From NCBI RefSeq assembly GCF_030269765.1, contig NZ_BSTX01000002.1, forward strand, positions 1,397,379 to 1,461,378: a DNA stretch of 64,000 nucleotides. Reading direction: 5' to 3'. The DNA comes from Actinorhabdospora filicis (GTDB taxonomy: Bacteria; Actinomycetota; Actinomycetes; Mycobacteriales; Micromonosporaceae). Position 1 is the stretch's first letter, and the number at the start of each line of letters is the position of its first letter. Positions 33,800-44,088 of the stretch are shown here, piece by piece. Made by a program: the position numbers and the translations under genes. The notes below the pieces were generated by a model, which made no database searches, was not told the DNA's origin, and was given only the letters and a program-made list of their open reading frames with translations.

Positions 33800-34493
33800 T
33801 CAGCGGTACCAGACGTCGAAGGGGTGGCGGCCGGGCCGGTACCCGAAGCCCTCGGCCATCACGGCGGCCTCGCGCAGGCCGCGCGCCAGGCGCTCCGGCT
33901 CGTGGGCGTCGCTGCCGAAGGTGACCGCGCGCCCGCCGGCATCGCCCCACCGGTCCAGGATCAGCGGCGACCGCGCGCAGGGCGTGCCGGAACTCCTCCT
34001 CGGAGTCGCGCGGCCGGTACCGCGCCGGGTGGTCGATGTGCGCCAGGACCCGAAGGCCGCGCCCCGGCGATCACGCGCGGGATCTCGGCGAGGTGGGCGC
34101 GCACGACCTCGGCGGGCTCGCGCTCGGTGAACGACTGGGGCGGCTCGGCGTACCCGCCGTCCACGGGCAGGCGGTGCAGGGACCCGAGGGCGCCCTCGAA
34201 GGAGCCGGTGGCCGGCGGCCGCCCGGCGGCGGCCCGGTGCAGGTGCGGCTCGCCGAGCTCGACGCCGCTGATGATCCGCAGGTTCGGGTACTTCCGGCGG
34301 CATCGCGCCAGGTGCTCCAGATGGCCGTCGGCGTCGAAGACCGGCGGCGTGGCCAGGCGGTGTGGTCCACGTGCTCGGTGAAGGCCACCGCGGGCATGCC
34401 CGGCTCGGCCACGCGGGCGCAGGCGCGGTCCATCGAGCCGTTGGCGGCGTCCCCGGACCACTCGCCGTCCACGTGTCCGCCGGCGGGCGGCAT
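33800..34493 (-). pseudogene. Decayed PHP-family (histidinol-phosphatase-like) gene
   Basis: Recognisable PHP pieces occur in different frames: MPPAGGHVDGEWSGDA and VAFTEHVDHTAW (frame 1, 34493 to ~34360); FDADGHLEHLARCRRKYPN, VELGEPHLH (frame 2, to ~34065); LRVLAHIDHPARYRPR (frame 3, to ~33975); then VTFGSDAHEPERLARGL and the end (frame 1 again). At least three frame changes are needed, and about ten residues around the expected strand before PLILDRW seem missing. The first metal motif, normally HxH, reads HVD. Either a real pseudogene or a badly sequenced stretch; several independent lesions and the lost metal residue favour decay. Confidence 0.82.
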
Positions 34494-34584
34494 GGTCACG
34501 GACTGCCGCATCCGGAGCCCGGCGTCCAGATCGGCCACACGGCGGCCCGGTGGCGTTTAGCCTGATGGGGACGCGAGGAGGGCC

Positions 34585-35307
34585 ATGAGATTCGCCGATC
34601 TGACCGGTGCGGACCCGCTCTGGGACGACGTCCACCGCGAGGTCCTCACGCCGAGCTTCCCGCCCGCCGAACTGGCCTCCCCGGCGGATCTGCGCGCCGA
34701 GGTCGCCGACGGCCGCACCACCGGCACGGCCGTCCTGGACGCCCGCAAGCGCCCGGTGGCCGCCGCGATCGGCCGGTGGTATCCGGCGGCGCGCGTGCAG
34801 CTGCTGACCTACCTGGCGGTGCTGGACTCGCAGCGCGGGACCGGCGTGGGCGGGCAGCTGCTGGCGCACGTCGTCCACGACTGGATCGTGCGGTACCGGC
34901 CGTGCGCGATCCTGGCCGAGGTGGAGCACCCGAAGGCGCACGCGGGCAGCGCCGCCCACGGCGACCCGACCGCGCGGCTGCGGTTCTACGCCCGCCACGG
35001 CGGTGCCGCGCTCGACCTGCCGTACTTCCAGCCCGCGCTGTCGGCGGAGACCGGGCGGCTCTACGGGCTCGTCCTGCTGAGCCTGCACGTGGACCCGGAG
35101 CTGACCGGCCTCGACGGCGCGGGCACCGTCTCGGGGGCCGCGCTGCGGGAGTTCCTGCGGTCCTATCTGGACGAGACCGAGGGCCGCAAGTGCCCGCCGG
35201 ACGAGGACACCGCCGCGCTGCTCGCGGCCACCGACCGGCCGGGCGGCGTCCCGACCTTCGCGCTGGACGACCCGGCGCGGCTGCCGCTGACCACCCCGCC
35301 GGGCTGA
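34585..35307 (+). CDS. GNAT-family N-acetyltransferase
   Basis: The protein has 240 residues. The acetyl-CoA-binding motif A is LTYLAVLDSQRGTGVGGQLL (about 73-92), with the following strand (CAILAEVEHP) and RLRFYARHGGAAL (motif B) typical of GNAT enzymes. The C-terminal ~80 residues (EFLRSYLDETEGRKCPPDED) are extra to the minimal fold. GAGGAGG lies five bases upstream of ATG 34585. Substrate unknown; it sits between the decayed PHP gene and DUF2277, near but not obviously part of the PKS-NRPS unit. Confidence 0.85.
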   Translation: MRFADLTGADPLWDDVHREVLTPSFPPAELASPADLRAEVADGRTTGTAVLDARKRPVAAAIGRWYPAARVQLLTYLAVLDSQRGTGVGGQLLAHVVHDWIVRYRPCAILAEVEHPKAHAGSAAHGDPTARLRFYARHGGAALDLPYFQPALSAETGRLYGLVLLSLHVDPELTGLDGAGTVSGAALREFLRSYLDETEGRKCPPDEDTAALLAATDRPGGVPTFALDDPARLPLTTPPG

Positions 35308-35340
35308 GAGGGCCACCAGGGCGGCCCTCCCGTCCGGTGG

Positions 35341-35610
35341 CTAGCCCCCGAACCGCGCCCGGGAGCGCTCGCGCGCCTTCTCGGCCGCCTCCTCCCGGTT
35401 CTGCGGCGGCGCGCTGGTGACCAGGGCCGCCAGCAGCCCGGCGGTCGCCTCGGCCACCGCGTCCACGGCGCGCTCGAAGGCCTCGGCGTTGGCCGCCGAG
35501 GGCTTCGCCGCGCCGCTCACCTTGCGCACGTACTGCAGGGCGGCGTCGCGGATCTCGTCCTCGGTGACCGGCGGGTCGATGTTGTACAGGCGATGGATGT
35601 TGCGGCACAT
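35341..35610 (-). CDS. DUF2277 family protein
   Basis: An 89-residue protein beginning MCRNIHRLYNIDPPVTEDEI followed by ALQYVRKVSG, the signature of DUF2277, a small soluble family of unknown function common in actinobacteria and proteobacteria. It starts ten bases after the stop of the PKS-NRPS gene on the same strand, so it could be its last cistron, but the family is widespread and not tied to secondary metabolism. Confidence 0.88.
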   Translation of the reverse strand: MCRNIHRLYNIDPPVTEDEIRDAALQYVRKVSGAAKPSAANAEAFERAVDAVAEATAGLLAALVTSAPPQNREEAAEKARERSRARFGG

Positions 35611-35619
35611 GCCGCGAGC

Positions 35620-38600
35620 CTAGATCGCGGGTCCGACATTCACCTTGAGTTCACCCACCGGCGCCTGCGGATCGGCGGTGAGCCGGTCGACGGTGGCGAT
35701 GAAGCCCTCCACCCACTCCCAGGCGCGGGCCTCGCTGAGCCGGTCGGTGTCGAAGGCGAGCCCGGCGTCCATGCCGTCGGCGAGCGGGATCGTGAAGAAC
35801 TCGGCGACGCCGCGCGCGCCGGACAGCGGGATCTCGTCGGCCTCGGCGGTCAGGCCGGGCATCGACACGGGCGCCTCCATGGTGCTCTGGTACTGGAAGT
35901 GCGCCGACAGGGGCGGCGGCGGGACTTCGTCGGCGCCGCGCACCGCGCGCAGGGCATCGAAGATCGGCCAGAAGGAGCGGTGGTGCGCCACGCCCTCGGC
36001 GTGCCGGGCCATGACCTCGGTGGCCAGGTCGGTCAGTCCGCGCGCGGGGTCGATGTCCATCTGCACCATCGACGCCACGGCCAGGGAGGCCATGACGGTC
36101 TCGTCGGCGGTGGTCTCGCGGTTGGCGTAGGCGGCGTTGACCAGCAGCTCGCGCTGGCCGGTGAGTTCGCGCAGGTACACGCCCAGGGACGTGGCGAGCA
36201 GCGCGAAGGGCGTCACGCCGCCCTCGGCTGCCACGCGGCGGATGCGCGCGGCCAGTTCGGCGGGGAGCGCCCGCCGGACGATGCGCGCCTCGCCTCCGGC
36301 GATCTCGCCGGGCGGGAGGTCGTAGGGCAGCGGGAAGGACATCGGCTGCTCGCGCAGGCGGTCCACCCAGTAGGCGATCCGCCGGTCGTGCTCGGCGGGG
36401 GTGTCGGCGGCGCGCTGGCGGGCGGCGTAGTCGATGGACTGCCCGGCGGGCGCCAGCACCGGCTCGCGGCCCTCCAGGCGGGCGGTGTAGAACTCGGCGA
36501 ACTCGGTGAGCAGCAGCGACATCGCCCACCCGTCGGTGATCGCGTGGTGGGCGGTGACCACGATCCGCCACTCGCGCTCGCCCAGGCGCAGCGCGGCGGT
36601 GCGCCACGGGCGTCCGCCCGGCAGGTCGAGGGGCGCCATGACCAGTTCGTGGACGACGGCGTCGACGTCGCCGTCCTCGCGCAGGTCGAGCACGGTGAGC
36701 TCGACGGGCCCGGGGTCCTCGGCGGTCTGGACCCATGCGCCGTCGACGCGGTGGAAGCGGCTGCGCAGGGACTCGTGCCGGGCGGCCAGGGCGGTGAAGG
36801 CGGCTTGCGCGGCGGCGAGGTCGAGGTCGCCGGTGAGGTCGAGGCGGAAGCCGATGTTCCACATGGCCGGGTGCTCGTCCCAGTTCGCCAGCAGGTTGCG
36901 CTGCTGGATGGAGACCGGGCCCTCGCGGCGTTCCGCCGTCGCGCCGAGCCGCTCGGCCATCGCCGCCAGGGTGGGGCGGCGGTAGAAGTCGGCCGAGGGG
37001 TACTCGACGCCGAACTCCTCGCGGACGGCGTTCAGCAGGCGCATCGCGGTGACCGAGTGCCCGCCGAGGGAGAAGAAGGACGCCTCCGGCCCGCCGGGTT
37101 CGACGTGCTCGGCCCACAGGCGGGTCAGGCGCTCCGGGACGCCCTCGGCGGCGACGGCGTCCACGGGGACGGACGCCAGCGCGCGCCGGTCGGTCTTGCC
37201 GTTGGCGCTCTCCGGGAGCCGGTCGTGGACGGTCCACGCGCGCGGCACGAGGTAGTCGGGCAGGCGCTCGGCGAGCGCGGCGCGGGCGCGGTCGGCGAGC
37301 CGGTCGCCGCGTCCGACGACGTGTGCGTGGAGGTGGGCGTCGCCGTGGCCGTCGCGGACGGCGATGACGGCGGCGTCGGTGATGAAGGCGAGTTCGCGCA
37401 GGGCCGCGGTGGCCTCGCCGGGTTCGACGCGGAAGCCGCGGATCTTGACCTGGTCGTCGGCGCGGCCGAGGAACTCCAGGACGCCGTCGTTGGTCCAGCG
37501 GGCGAGGTCGCCGGTGCGGTAGACGCGTTCGCCGGTGGCGGCGTCGGTGGTGAAGCGCTCATCGGTGAGTGCGGGCGCGCCGAGGTAGCCGGGCGCGACG
37601 CCGGTCCCGGCGAGGTGGATCTCGCCGTGGGCGCCGATGGGGACGGGGCGTCCGGCGGGGTCGCGCAGGAGTACGCCGGTGCCGTCCTGCGGGGTCCCGA
37701 TGGGTACGGGCACCGGCCCGGCGGTGCCGACGGGGTGGGCGGTGACCCACACGGTGCCCTCCGAGGGGCCGTACAGGTTGTACAGCTCGTAGGGCGTGGG
37801 CCCGGTGGGGCGCACGCGCAGGACGTCGCCGCCGACGAACAGGATCCGCAGGCCGGGCTGCTCGGCGAGCGGGAGGCGGATGAGGCCTTCGCCCAGTGGC
37901 GTGGGCAGGAGGCTGACGGTGACGCGGTTGGCGTCGTACCAGCGGGCGAGGTCGCGTGAGGAGCGGCGGTCCTCCTCGTCGGCGAGGACGAGGCCGCCGC
38001 CGGTGGTGAGCGCCGGCCAGGTCTCGCCCATGGAGCCGTCGAAGCTGAATCCGCAGACCATCGCCGAGCGGTCGGCGGAGGTCAGGCCGAAGCGGCGGTG
38101 CTGGACGGCGGCGAAGGTGGCGAGGGCGCCGTGCGCGAGGAGGACGCCCTTGGGCCGTCCGCTGGAGCCGGAGGTGTAGATGACCGCGACGGGGTCGCCG
38201 GGGCCGACAGCGGAGGTGGGCGGGGCGTCGGGGTGGCCGCCGAGGTCGAGGCCGTCGAGGTGGACGCGCTCGCCGGGGGCGGTGGTGTCGCCCGCGGTGA
38301 CGGTGAGGAGCGCGCCGGAGTCGGCGATGAGGCCGGCGGCGCGCGCGTCGCCGACGGCCGGGTCGATGGGCAGGTAGGCCGCGCCGGTGTGCAGGACGGC
38401 GAGGATCGCGGTGAGGAAGCGCGGGTCGCGCGGGGTGCGCACCGCGACGATCTCGCCCGGGCGGGCGCCGCGCTCGCGGAGGTGGTGGGCGAGGCGGGCG
38501 GCGTCGGCGGCGAGCTCGCCGTAGGTGCTCGCGCGTCCCCTGTGGATGATCGCGACGGACCCGGGCCGCTCGGCGGCCAGCGCGGCGAAGCGCTCGTGGA

Positions 38601-41600
38601 CGAGCCATCCGGGCGCCTCGGCGGGCGCGCCCCACTGGAGGCGCTCCAGGGCGTCCCGGTCGGGTGTGACGAGCTCGGCCGGGCGGGTTCCGGCGACGGC
38701 CGACTCCAGGGTGTCGCGCAGGTGCGCGGCGATCCGCTCGGCGGTGGCGTCGTCGAAGAGGTCGGTGGAGTACTCCAGGTGGCAGCCGATCCCGGCGGGG
38801 CCGTTGGTGAAGTGCCACAGCACGTCGGTCATGGCCCGGCTGCGCCAGACCTCCAGCGGCGTGGCGGTCACGCCGGGCAGGTCCAGGACGAAGGCCTCGG
38901 CGTTCTTGTACTCGGCCATGACCTGGAAGACCGGGTTGCGGCCGGGATCGCGTTCTACGCGCAGGTCCCGCAGGACGGTCTCGAAGGGCGCCTCGGCGTG
39001 GTCGTAGGCCTCCAGGGTGGCCCGCCGGACGCGCGCGATGATCTCGGCGAAGCCGGGGTCGCCGGACAGGTCGATGCGCAGCGCGAGGGTGTTGACCAGG
39101 AACCCGACGGTGTTCTGGGTGCCCTCGGGGCGGCGGGCGATGGGCAGGCCGATGACGACCTCGTCCTGCCCGGTGAACCGCCGTAGCGTCACCGCCAGGC
39201 CCGCCAGGAGGGTCATGTAGACGGTCGCCGAGTTGGCGCGGGCCAGCTCGCCGATCCGGGCGGTCAGCTCCGGCGCCAGCCGCGACATGTGCGCGCGGCC
39301 CTCCGCCGACGGGATCGCCGGGCGCGGCCGGTCGGTGGGCAGCTCCAGGACCGGCAGCTCGCCGGAGAGGCGCTCGCGCCAGTAGGCCAGGTCGGCGGCC
39401 ACGGCCGCCGGTTCGGGCGCCGGGACGGGACCGTCGGCCGGCGGGAGCGGCTCGCCGCGGTACAGCAGCGACAGGTCGCGGGTGAGGACCGTGGCCGAGG
39501 CGGCGTCCACGACGATGTGGTGGAAGGACAGCACGAGGACGTGCCGGTCGGGCGCGAAGCGCAGGAGCCGGGTGACGAACAGCGGGCCCCCGGCCAGGTC
39601 GAAGGGCCGCACGCTCTCGGCGGCGATCGCGCGGCGCACGACCTCGTCCTCGTCGGCTCCCGCGACGTCCTCGACGGCGAACTCCGCGGGCATCGCGGTG
39701 ACGCGCTTGACGGGACGCCCGTCGCGCTCGCCGAAGACGGTGCGCAGCGCGGGGTGGCGCGCGACGAGGGCGTCCACGGCCTCGCGCAGGCGGGCGGCGT
39801 CGAGCGGGCCGGACAGGGCGATCGCGCGGGGCTCGTTGTACGCGCACTCGCCGGGCGCGATCTTCTCGGCGAGCCAGATGCGCTCCTCGGCGGGGGTGAG
39901 CTCGTCGCCGGCGCCGGTGTAGGAGTCGCGCAGGGCGGCCAGGTGCGGCAGGCCCCGGCGCAGGGCGTCGGCGGGCATCCCGAAGTCCACCAGGGCGGCG
40001 ATCTCGTCGGCCCCGGCGGCGGTGACGGCGTCGGCGATGGCGCGCACCGACTCGGGGCTGCCGATGAGGGCGCGGGTGTCGCAGTAGCGGTCGTAGGCGC
40101 GGCGGAACAGGTAGTCGAGGTCGGCGGGGGCGAGCCGGTCGATGTCGGCGCCCAGGCCGAGGCTGGCGGCCATCTGCCCGAAGAGCTTCAGGGACGCGTT
40201 GAGGTAGTTGCGGAAGGGCCCGTAGGCCTCCTCGCGGGCGGCCCGCGCGTCCGGCCCGAGGTAGGCGTGCAGGAGGACGGTGACGCGCCCGGCGGTGGGG
40301 TCGAGGCCGTGCTCGGCGCGCGTCCGGCGGTAGAGGGCGATGTTGGCGGCGAGCTGCTCGGGGGTCTGGGTCATCAGGTTGGTGACCACGCCCAGGTCGG
40401 CGGCGGCCGCGCGGCGGTAGGACTCGGGGTTGCCCACGATGGCGGTGTGCATGGGCGGCGCGGCCTGCACCGGGCGCGGGAACAGGCGGACCTCGGCGGG
40501 CGAGCCGGAGCCGTCGGTGCGGGCGGCGGCCTTGCCCGCCCACAGCCCGCGCAGCTCCTCCAGCTGCTCGTACATGACCTCGGCGCGGGTGGCGAAGCGC
40601 TCGGGGTGGAAGACGAAGTCGGCGGGGTGCCAGCCGGAGGCGATGCCGATGCCCGCGCGGCCGCCGGACAGGCCGTCCACCATGGACCATTCCTCGACCA
40701 CGCGGATGGTGTCGTGCAGGGGCAGCACGACGCTTCCGGCGTTGATGCGGACGCGGGTGGTGTCGGCGGCGATCGCGGCGGCCAGCACCGAGGGGTTGGG
40801 GAACAGCCCGCCGAAGGAGTCGAAGTGCCGCTCGGGCAGCCATACCGAGGTGAAGCCGTTGGTGTCGGCGAAGCGGGCGGCCTCGCGCAGCAGCGCGTAG
40901 GAGCCGGTGCTGGCGCCGTCGGCGGCGGCGTCGGGGTAGTCGCCGAAGAAGTAGAGGCCGAAGTCGGGGACGTCCCGGTTGGCGCGGGCAGGTGGCGCGG
41001 GGGCGGCCGGGAGCGCCTTGACGGGCTCGGGACGCGCGACGGGAGCCAGGGGCACGGGGGCCACGGGAGCGGGGGCGCGCTGCTCCAGGAGCCGCGCGGC
41101 GGCGCTGACCGCCTCCGCCGAGGCCTGCGCGGCCAGCGCGGTCTGGTGCGCGGCCTGGGCCAGCACGGCGTAGATGTCCCCGGACGGCGGCGCGGCCGGG
41201 GCGGTCACCGCGACCGGCGCGGGCGGCGCCACCGGCCGGGCCGCGACCGGCGGGGCCGCAGGGGCCACCGGTGCCGGAGGCGCGGCGGGCCTGCGCGCGG
41301 CCACCACCGCGGTGAGCTTGCGGACGGTGTCGGCGTCCTCGAACAGCTCGCGCATGCTCACCCGCACCCCGTACCCGACCTCCAGCTCGCGGGTCAGGGC
41401 CACCAGCAGCAGCGAGTCGGCGCCATAGGCGGCGAAGGACGTGTCCGGATCGGTCGCGGCGGGCTCGCGGCCCAGCTTCGCGGCGGCCAGCGCGGTGAGC
41501 TCGGCGAGCAGATCGGCCTCGGGTCGGTCGGTCATCGTGGCTCCCTTGGGGGTCGTCGTCGGCGCATCGATCCAGTGCCGTTGGCGGCGGTAGGGGTAGA

Positions 41601-44088
41601 GGGGCAACCACGCCCGGGGACCGTCGGGTTCGCCCCAGGTGAGGGCGGCACCGGCGGTGTAGAGCGCGGCGAGGGCGCGGTCCCAGGCGGCGAGCCCGGC
41701 GGTGTGGACGGTGGGCACGCGCGGCAGGAGCAGCCCGGTGAGGACGGGTTTCGGCCCGGCCTCCACGGCCAGGCCGCCCTCGATCGCGGCGAGGGTGGCG
41801 ACCACGGCGTCGAAGCGGACCGGGCGGCGGGCCTGGGCGACGAGGTAGTCCGGGTCGGGAGTCCAGCCCGCCTCGCGGAGTTCACCGTCCATGGAGGACA
41901 CGAAGGCGATCCCGGCGGGCCGCCACGCGACGGTGGCGGCGGCCTCGCGGTACTCGCCGAGGACGGGGTCCAGCAGCGGCGAGTGGAAGGCGCGGTCCAC
42001 GTCGAGACGCGTGGCGCGCAGGCCGCGTTCGCGCGCGGTCTCCCCGGCGCGGTCGACGGCGTCGGCGGGACCGGCCAGGACGACGCTCTCGGGGCCGTTG
42101 ACCGCGGCCAGGGTGAGCTCGCCGAAGGCGGCGGCCTCGTCCGGGCTCGCCTGGAGGGCGAGCATTCCGCCGGGGGCGGTGGCGGCCATCAGCCGCCCGC
42201 GCGCCTCGGTGAGCCGGACGCCGTCGGCGAAGGACAGGGCCCCGGCGGCGTGCAGGGCGGCGAACTCGCCGACGCTGTGGCCGGTGACGACGGACGGCGT
42301 GACGCCCTGGGCGCGCAGCAGCGCGGTGAGCGCGGCCTGGTGGACGAACAGCGCGGGCTGGGCGAGCTCGGTCCCCAGTGGCTCGTCGCCGGGTTCGAGG
42401 AGGACCTCGCGCAGGTGGGCGGGGGCGCGGTCGACGACCTCGCCGAAGACGGGGTAGGCGTCGTGGAAGGCGCGGGACATGCCCCGGTACGGGCTGCCCT
42501 GGCCGGTGTAGGCGAGCAGCGGCACGGCGGTTCCGGCGTCACCGGCGGTGTAGTCGCCGGGGCGGCCGGCGGCGAAGGCGTCCAGCGCGTCGGCGGCGGA
42601 TTCGGCCGTGCCGGCGTGGACGGCGAGGCGGTGGGTGTGGTGGCGGCGGCCGTGCCGGGCGGTGGTGAGCGCGCCGGGCAGGTCGCCGTCGGCGCGCAGG
42701 GTCGCGGCGTAGGCGGCGGCCAGCTCGCGCAGCGCGTCGGGGTGGGCGGCGGAGACGGGCAGGACGCCGCGCGCGGTGTTCGGCGCGGCGGTGGGCTCGG
42801 GCGCCTGCGCGACGATGGCGTGGGCGTTGGTGCCGCCCACGCCGAAGGAGCTGACCCCGGCGATGCGCGGCCCGGTCCACTCCTCGGCCGCGAGGGGGAT
42901 CCGGAACGGGCTGTCCGCCAGGTCGATGGCCGGGTTGACGGTGTCGTGGTTGACCAGCGGGGGGATGCGGCCGTCGCGGACGGCGCAGATCGCGCGCAGG
43001 AGCCCGGCGATGCCCGCGGCGGAGTCCAGGTGCCCGAAGACGGGCTTGCCGGTGCCGATGGCGCAGTAGCCGACGGCGTCGGTGTCGGCGCGGAAGGCGG
43101 CGGTCAGCGCGGCGAACTCGATGGGATCGCCCTTGATGGTGCCGGTGCCGTGGGCCTCCACGTAGCCGATGTCGGCGGCCGACACCCCGGCCACGTCGAG
43201 CGCGCGGCGGATCGCCTCGGTCTGCCCGGCGCCGCTGGGGGCGGCGTAGGCGCGTTTGCGGTCGCCGTCGTTGTTGAGGCCGACGCCCATGATCACCGCG
43301 TGGATCCGGTCGCCGTCGGCGACGGCGTCGGCGAGCCGTTTCAGGACGACCGCGCCGACGCCGCTGCCGCCGATGGTGCCGTCGGCCGCGGCGTCGAAGG
43401 GACGGCACACTCCGGTGCGGGACAGGATCGTGCCGCGCACGTGGTGGTAGCCGGTGACCTGCGGGACGTGGACGGCGGTGGCCCCCGCCACGGCGAGGTC
43501 GGCGTCCCCGGACAACAGCGCGGCGGCGGCCTGGTGGACGGCGGCGAGCCCGCTGGAGCAGCCGGTCTGCACGGTCATCGCCGGTCCGGTGAGGCCGAGC
43601 TTGAAGGCGGTGCGGGTGGCCACGAAGTCGGGGTCGCCGCCGATGATCAGGCGCAGGCCGGTGACCTGGTCGGCGGCGGCGACCTCGGCGGCGAGGTTGC
43701 GGCGCAGGTACCCGCCGAGGGGGTACAGGTGGTAGTCGGCGGCCCCGGCGAACACGGCGGTGCGGGAGCCGGGGGCGGCGCGCCCGGCGTCCTCCAGGGC
43801 GTGGTGGGCGACCTCCAGGAACAGCCGGTGCTGGGGGTCGGTGGCGCGGGCCTCGGCGTGGCTCATGCCGAAGAAGTCGGCGTCGAAGAGGTCGACGCCG
43901 TCCAAGGGCGCGGTGGCGCCGACGAAGGACGGGTCGTCGGCGGGCAGGCCCTCGGCGAGGAGTTCCTCGCGGGTGAAGTGGCGCACGGCGCTGCGGCCGG
44001 AGAGCTGGAGGTCCCAGAACTCCTCAGGCGTGCCGGCCCGCGGCATGCGCAGGGCCATGCCGATGACGGCGAGGCGGCGGTCGGTCAT
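35620..44088 (-). CDS. Hybrid PKS-NRPS megasynthase: KS-AT-ACP-LLM-C-A-PCP-C
   Basis: 2822 residues. KS ~1-430 (Cys177 in VQTGCSSG, His313 in EAHGTGT, His353 in FGHLDSAAG). AT ~520-830 (GHSVGE, Ser605; RAFHS at 699-703, malonyl-type). ACP ~855-930 (GADSLL, Ser892). Ala/Pro linker to ~1035. Luciferase-like flavin monooxygenase ~1038-1390 (DFGLYFFGDY, WLPERHFDSFGG, GIGIASGWHP). C ~1397-1810 (SFHHIVVDA, DA for DG). A ~1825-2305 (YTSGSSGRPKG, NLYGPSE, RTGDLA, NGKTD; specificity not assigned). PCP Ser2345 in LGGHSV. Terminal C ~2390-2815 (AHHAITDG). No KR, DH, loading domain or thioesterase. AAGGAG precedes ATG 44088. It should join an acyl starter, one malonyl unit, flavin oxidation and one amino acid, with release by the last C domain. 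Confidence 0.93.
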   Translation of the reverse strand: MTDRRLAVIGMALRMPRAGTPEEFWDLQLSGRSAVRHFTREELLAEGLPADDPSFVGATAPLDGVDLFDADFFGMSHAEARATDPQHRLFLEVAHHALEDAGRAAPGSRTAVFAGAADYHLYPLGGYLRRNLAAEVAAADQVTGLRLIIGGDPDFVATRTAFKLGLTGPAMTVQTGCSSGLAAVHQAAAALLSGDADLAVAGATAVHVPQVTGYHHVRGTILSRTGVCRPFDAAADGTIGGSGVGAVVLKRLADAVADGDRIHAVIMGVGLNNDGDRKRAYAAPSGAGQTEAIRRALDVAGVSAADIGYVEAHGTGTIKGDPIEFAALTAAFRADTDAVGYCAIGTGKPVFGHLDSAAGIAGLLRAICAVRDGRIPPLVNHDTVNPAIDLADSPFRIPLAAEEWTGPRIAGVSSFGVGGTNAHAIVAQAPEPTAAPNTARGVLPVSAAHPDALRELAAAYAATLRADGDLPGALTTARHGRRHHTHRLAVHAGTAESAADALDAFAAGRPGDYTAGDAGTAVPLLAYTGQGSPYRGMSRAFHDAYPVFGEVVDRAPAHLREVLLEPGDEPLGTELAQPALFVHQAALTALLRAQGVTPSVVTGHSVGEFAALHAAGALSFADGVRLTEARGRLMAATAPGGMLALQASPDEAAAFGELTLAAVNGPESVVLAGPADAVDRAGETARERGLRATRLDVDRAFHSPLLDPVLGEYREAAATVAWRPAGIAFVSSMDGELREAGWTPDPDYLVAQARRPVRFDAVVATLAAIEGGLAVEAGPKPVLTGLLLPRVPTVHTAGLAAWDRALAALYTAGAALTWGEPDGPRAWLPLYPYRRQRHWIDAPTTTPKGATMTDRPEADLLAELTALAAAKLGREPAATDPDTSFAAYGADSLLLVALTRELEVGYGVRVSMRELFEDADTVRKLTAVVAARRPAAPPAPVAPAAPPVAARPVAPPAPVAVTAPAAPPSGDIYAVLAQAAHQTALAAQASAEAVSAAARLLEQRAPAPVAPVPLAPVARPEPVKALPAAPAPPARANRDVPDFGLYFFGDYPDAAADGASTGSYALLREAARFADTNGFTSVWLPERHFDSFGGLFPNPSVLAAAIAADTTRVRINAGSVVLPLHDTIRVVEEWSMVDGLSGGRAGIGIASGWHPADFVFHPERFATRAEVMYEQLEELRGLWAGKAAARTDGSGSPAEVRLFPRPVQAAPPMHTAIVGNPESYRRAAAADLGVVTNLMTQTPEQLAANIALYRRTRAEHGLDPTAGRVTVLLHAYLGPDARAAREEAYGPFRNYLNASLKLFGQMAASLGLGADIDRLAPADLDYLFRRAYDRYCDTRALIGSPESVRAIADAVTAAGADEIAALVDFGMPADALRRGLPHLAALRDSYTGAGDELTPAEERIWLAEKIAPGECAYNEPRAIALSGPLDAARLREAVDALVARHPALRTVFGERDGRPVKRVTAMPAEFAVEDVAGADEDEVVRRAIAAESVRPFDLAGGPLFVTRLLRFAPDRHVLVLSFHHIVVDAASATVLTRDLSLLYRGEPLPPADGPVPAPEPAAVAADLAYWRERLSGELPVLELPTDRPRPAIPSAEGRAHMSRLAPELTARIGELARANSATVYMTLLAGLAVTLRRFTGQDEVVIGLPIARRPEGTQNTVGFLVNTLALRIDLSGDPGFAEIIARVRRATLEAYDHAEAPFETVLRDLRVERDPGRNPVFQVMAEYKNAEAFVLDLPGVTATPLEVWRSRAMTDVLWHFTNGPAGIGCHLEYSTDLFDDATAERIAAHLRDTLESAVAGTRPAELVTPDRDALERLQWGAPAEAPGWLVHERFAALAAERPGSVAIIHRGRASTYGELAADAARLAHHLRERGARPGEIVAVRTPRDPRFLTAILAVLHTGAAYLPIDPAVGDARAAGLIADSGALLTVTAGDTTAPGERVHLDGLDLGGHPDAPPTSAVGPGDPVAVIYTSGSSGRPKGVLLAHGALATFAAVQHRRFGLTSADRSAMVCGFSFDGSMGETWPALTTGGGLVLADEEDRRSSRDLARWYDANRVTVSLLPTPLGEGLIRLPLAEQPGLRILFVGGDVLRVRPTGPTPYELYNLYGPSEGTVWVTAHPVGTAGPVPVPIGTPQDGTGVLLRDPAGRPVPIGAHGEIHLAGTGVAPGYLGAPALTDERFTTDAATGERVYRTGDLARWTNDGVLEFLGRADDQVKIRGFRVEPGEATAALRELAFITDAAVIAVRDGHGDAHLHAHVVGRGDRLADRARAALAERLPDYLVPRAWTVHDRLPESANGKTDRRALASVPVDAVAAEGVPERLTRLWAEHVEPGGPEASFFSLGGHSVTAMRLLNAVREEFGVEYPSADFYRRPTLAAMAERLGATAERREGPVSIQQRNLLANWDEHPAMWNIGFRLDLTGDLDLAAAQAAFTALAARHESLRSRFHRVDGAWVQTAEDPGPVELTVLDLREDGDVDAVVHELVMAPLDLPGGRPWRTAALRLGEREWRIVVTAHHAITDGWAMSLLLTEFAEFYTARLEGREPVLAPAGQSIDYAARQRAADTPAEHDRRIAYWVDRLREQPMSFPLPYDLPPGEIAGGEARIVRRALPAELAARIRRVAAEGGVTPFALLATSLGVYLRELTGQRELLVNAAYANRETTADETVMASLAVASMVQMDIDPARGLTDLATEVMARHAEGVAHHRSFWPIFDALRAVRGADEVPPPPLSAHFQYQSTMEAPVSMPGLTAEADEIPLSGARGVAEFFTIPLADGMDAGLAFDTDRLSEARAWEWVEGFIATVDRLTADPQAPVGELKVNVGPAI

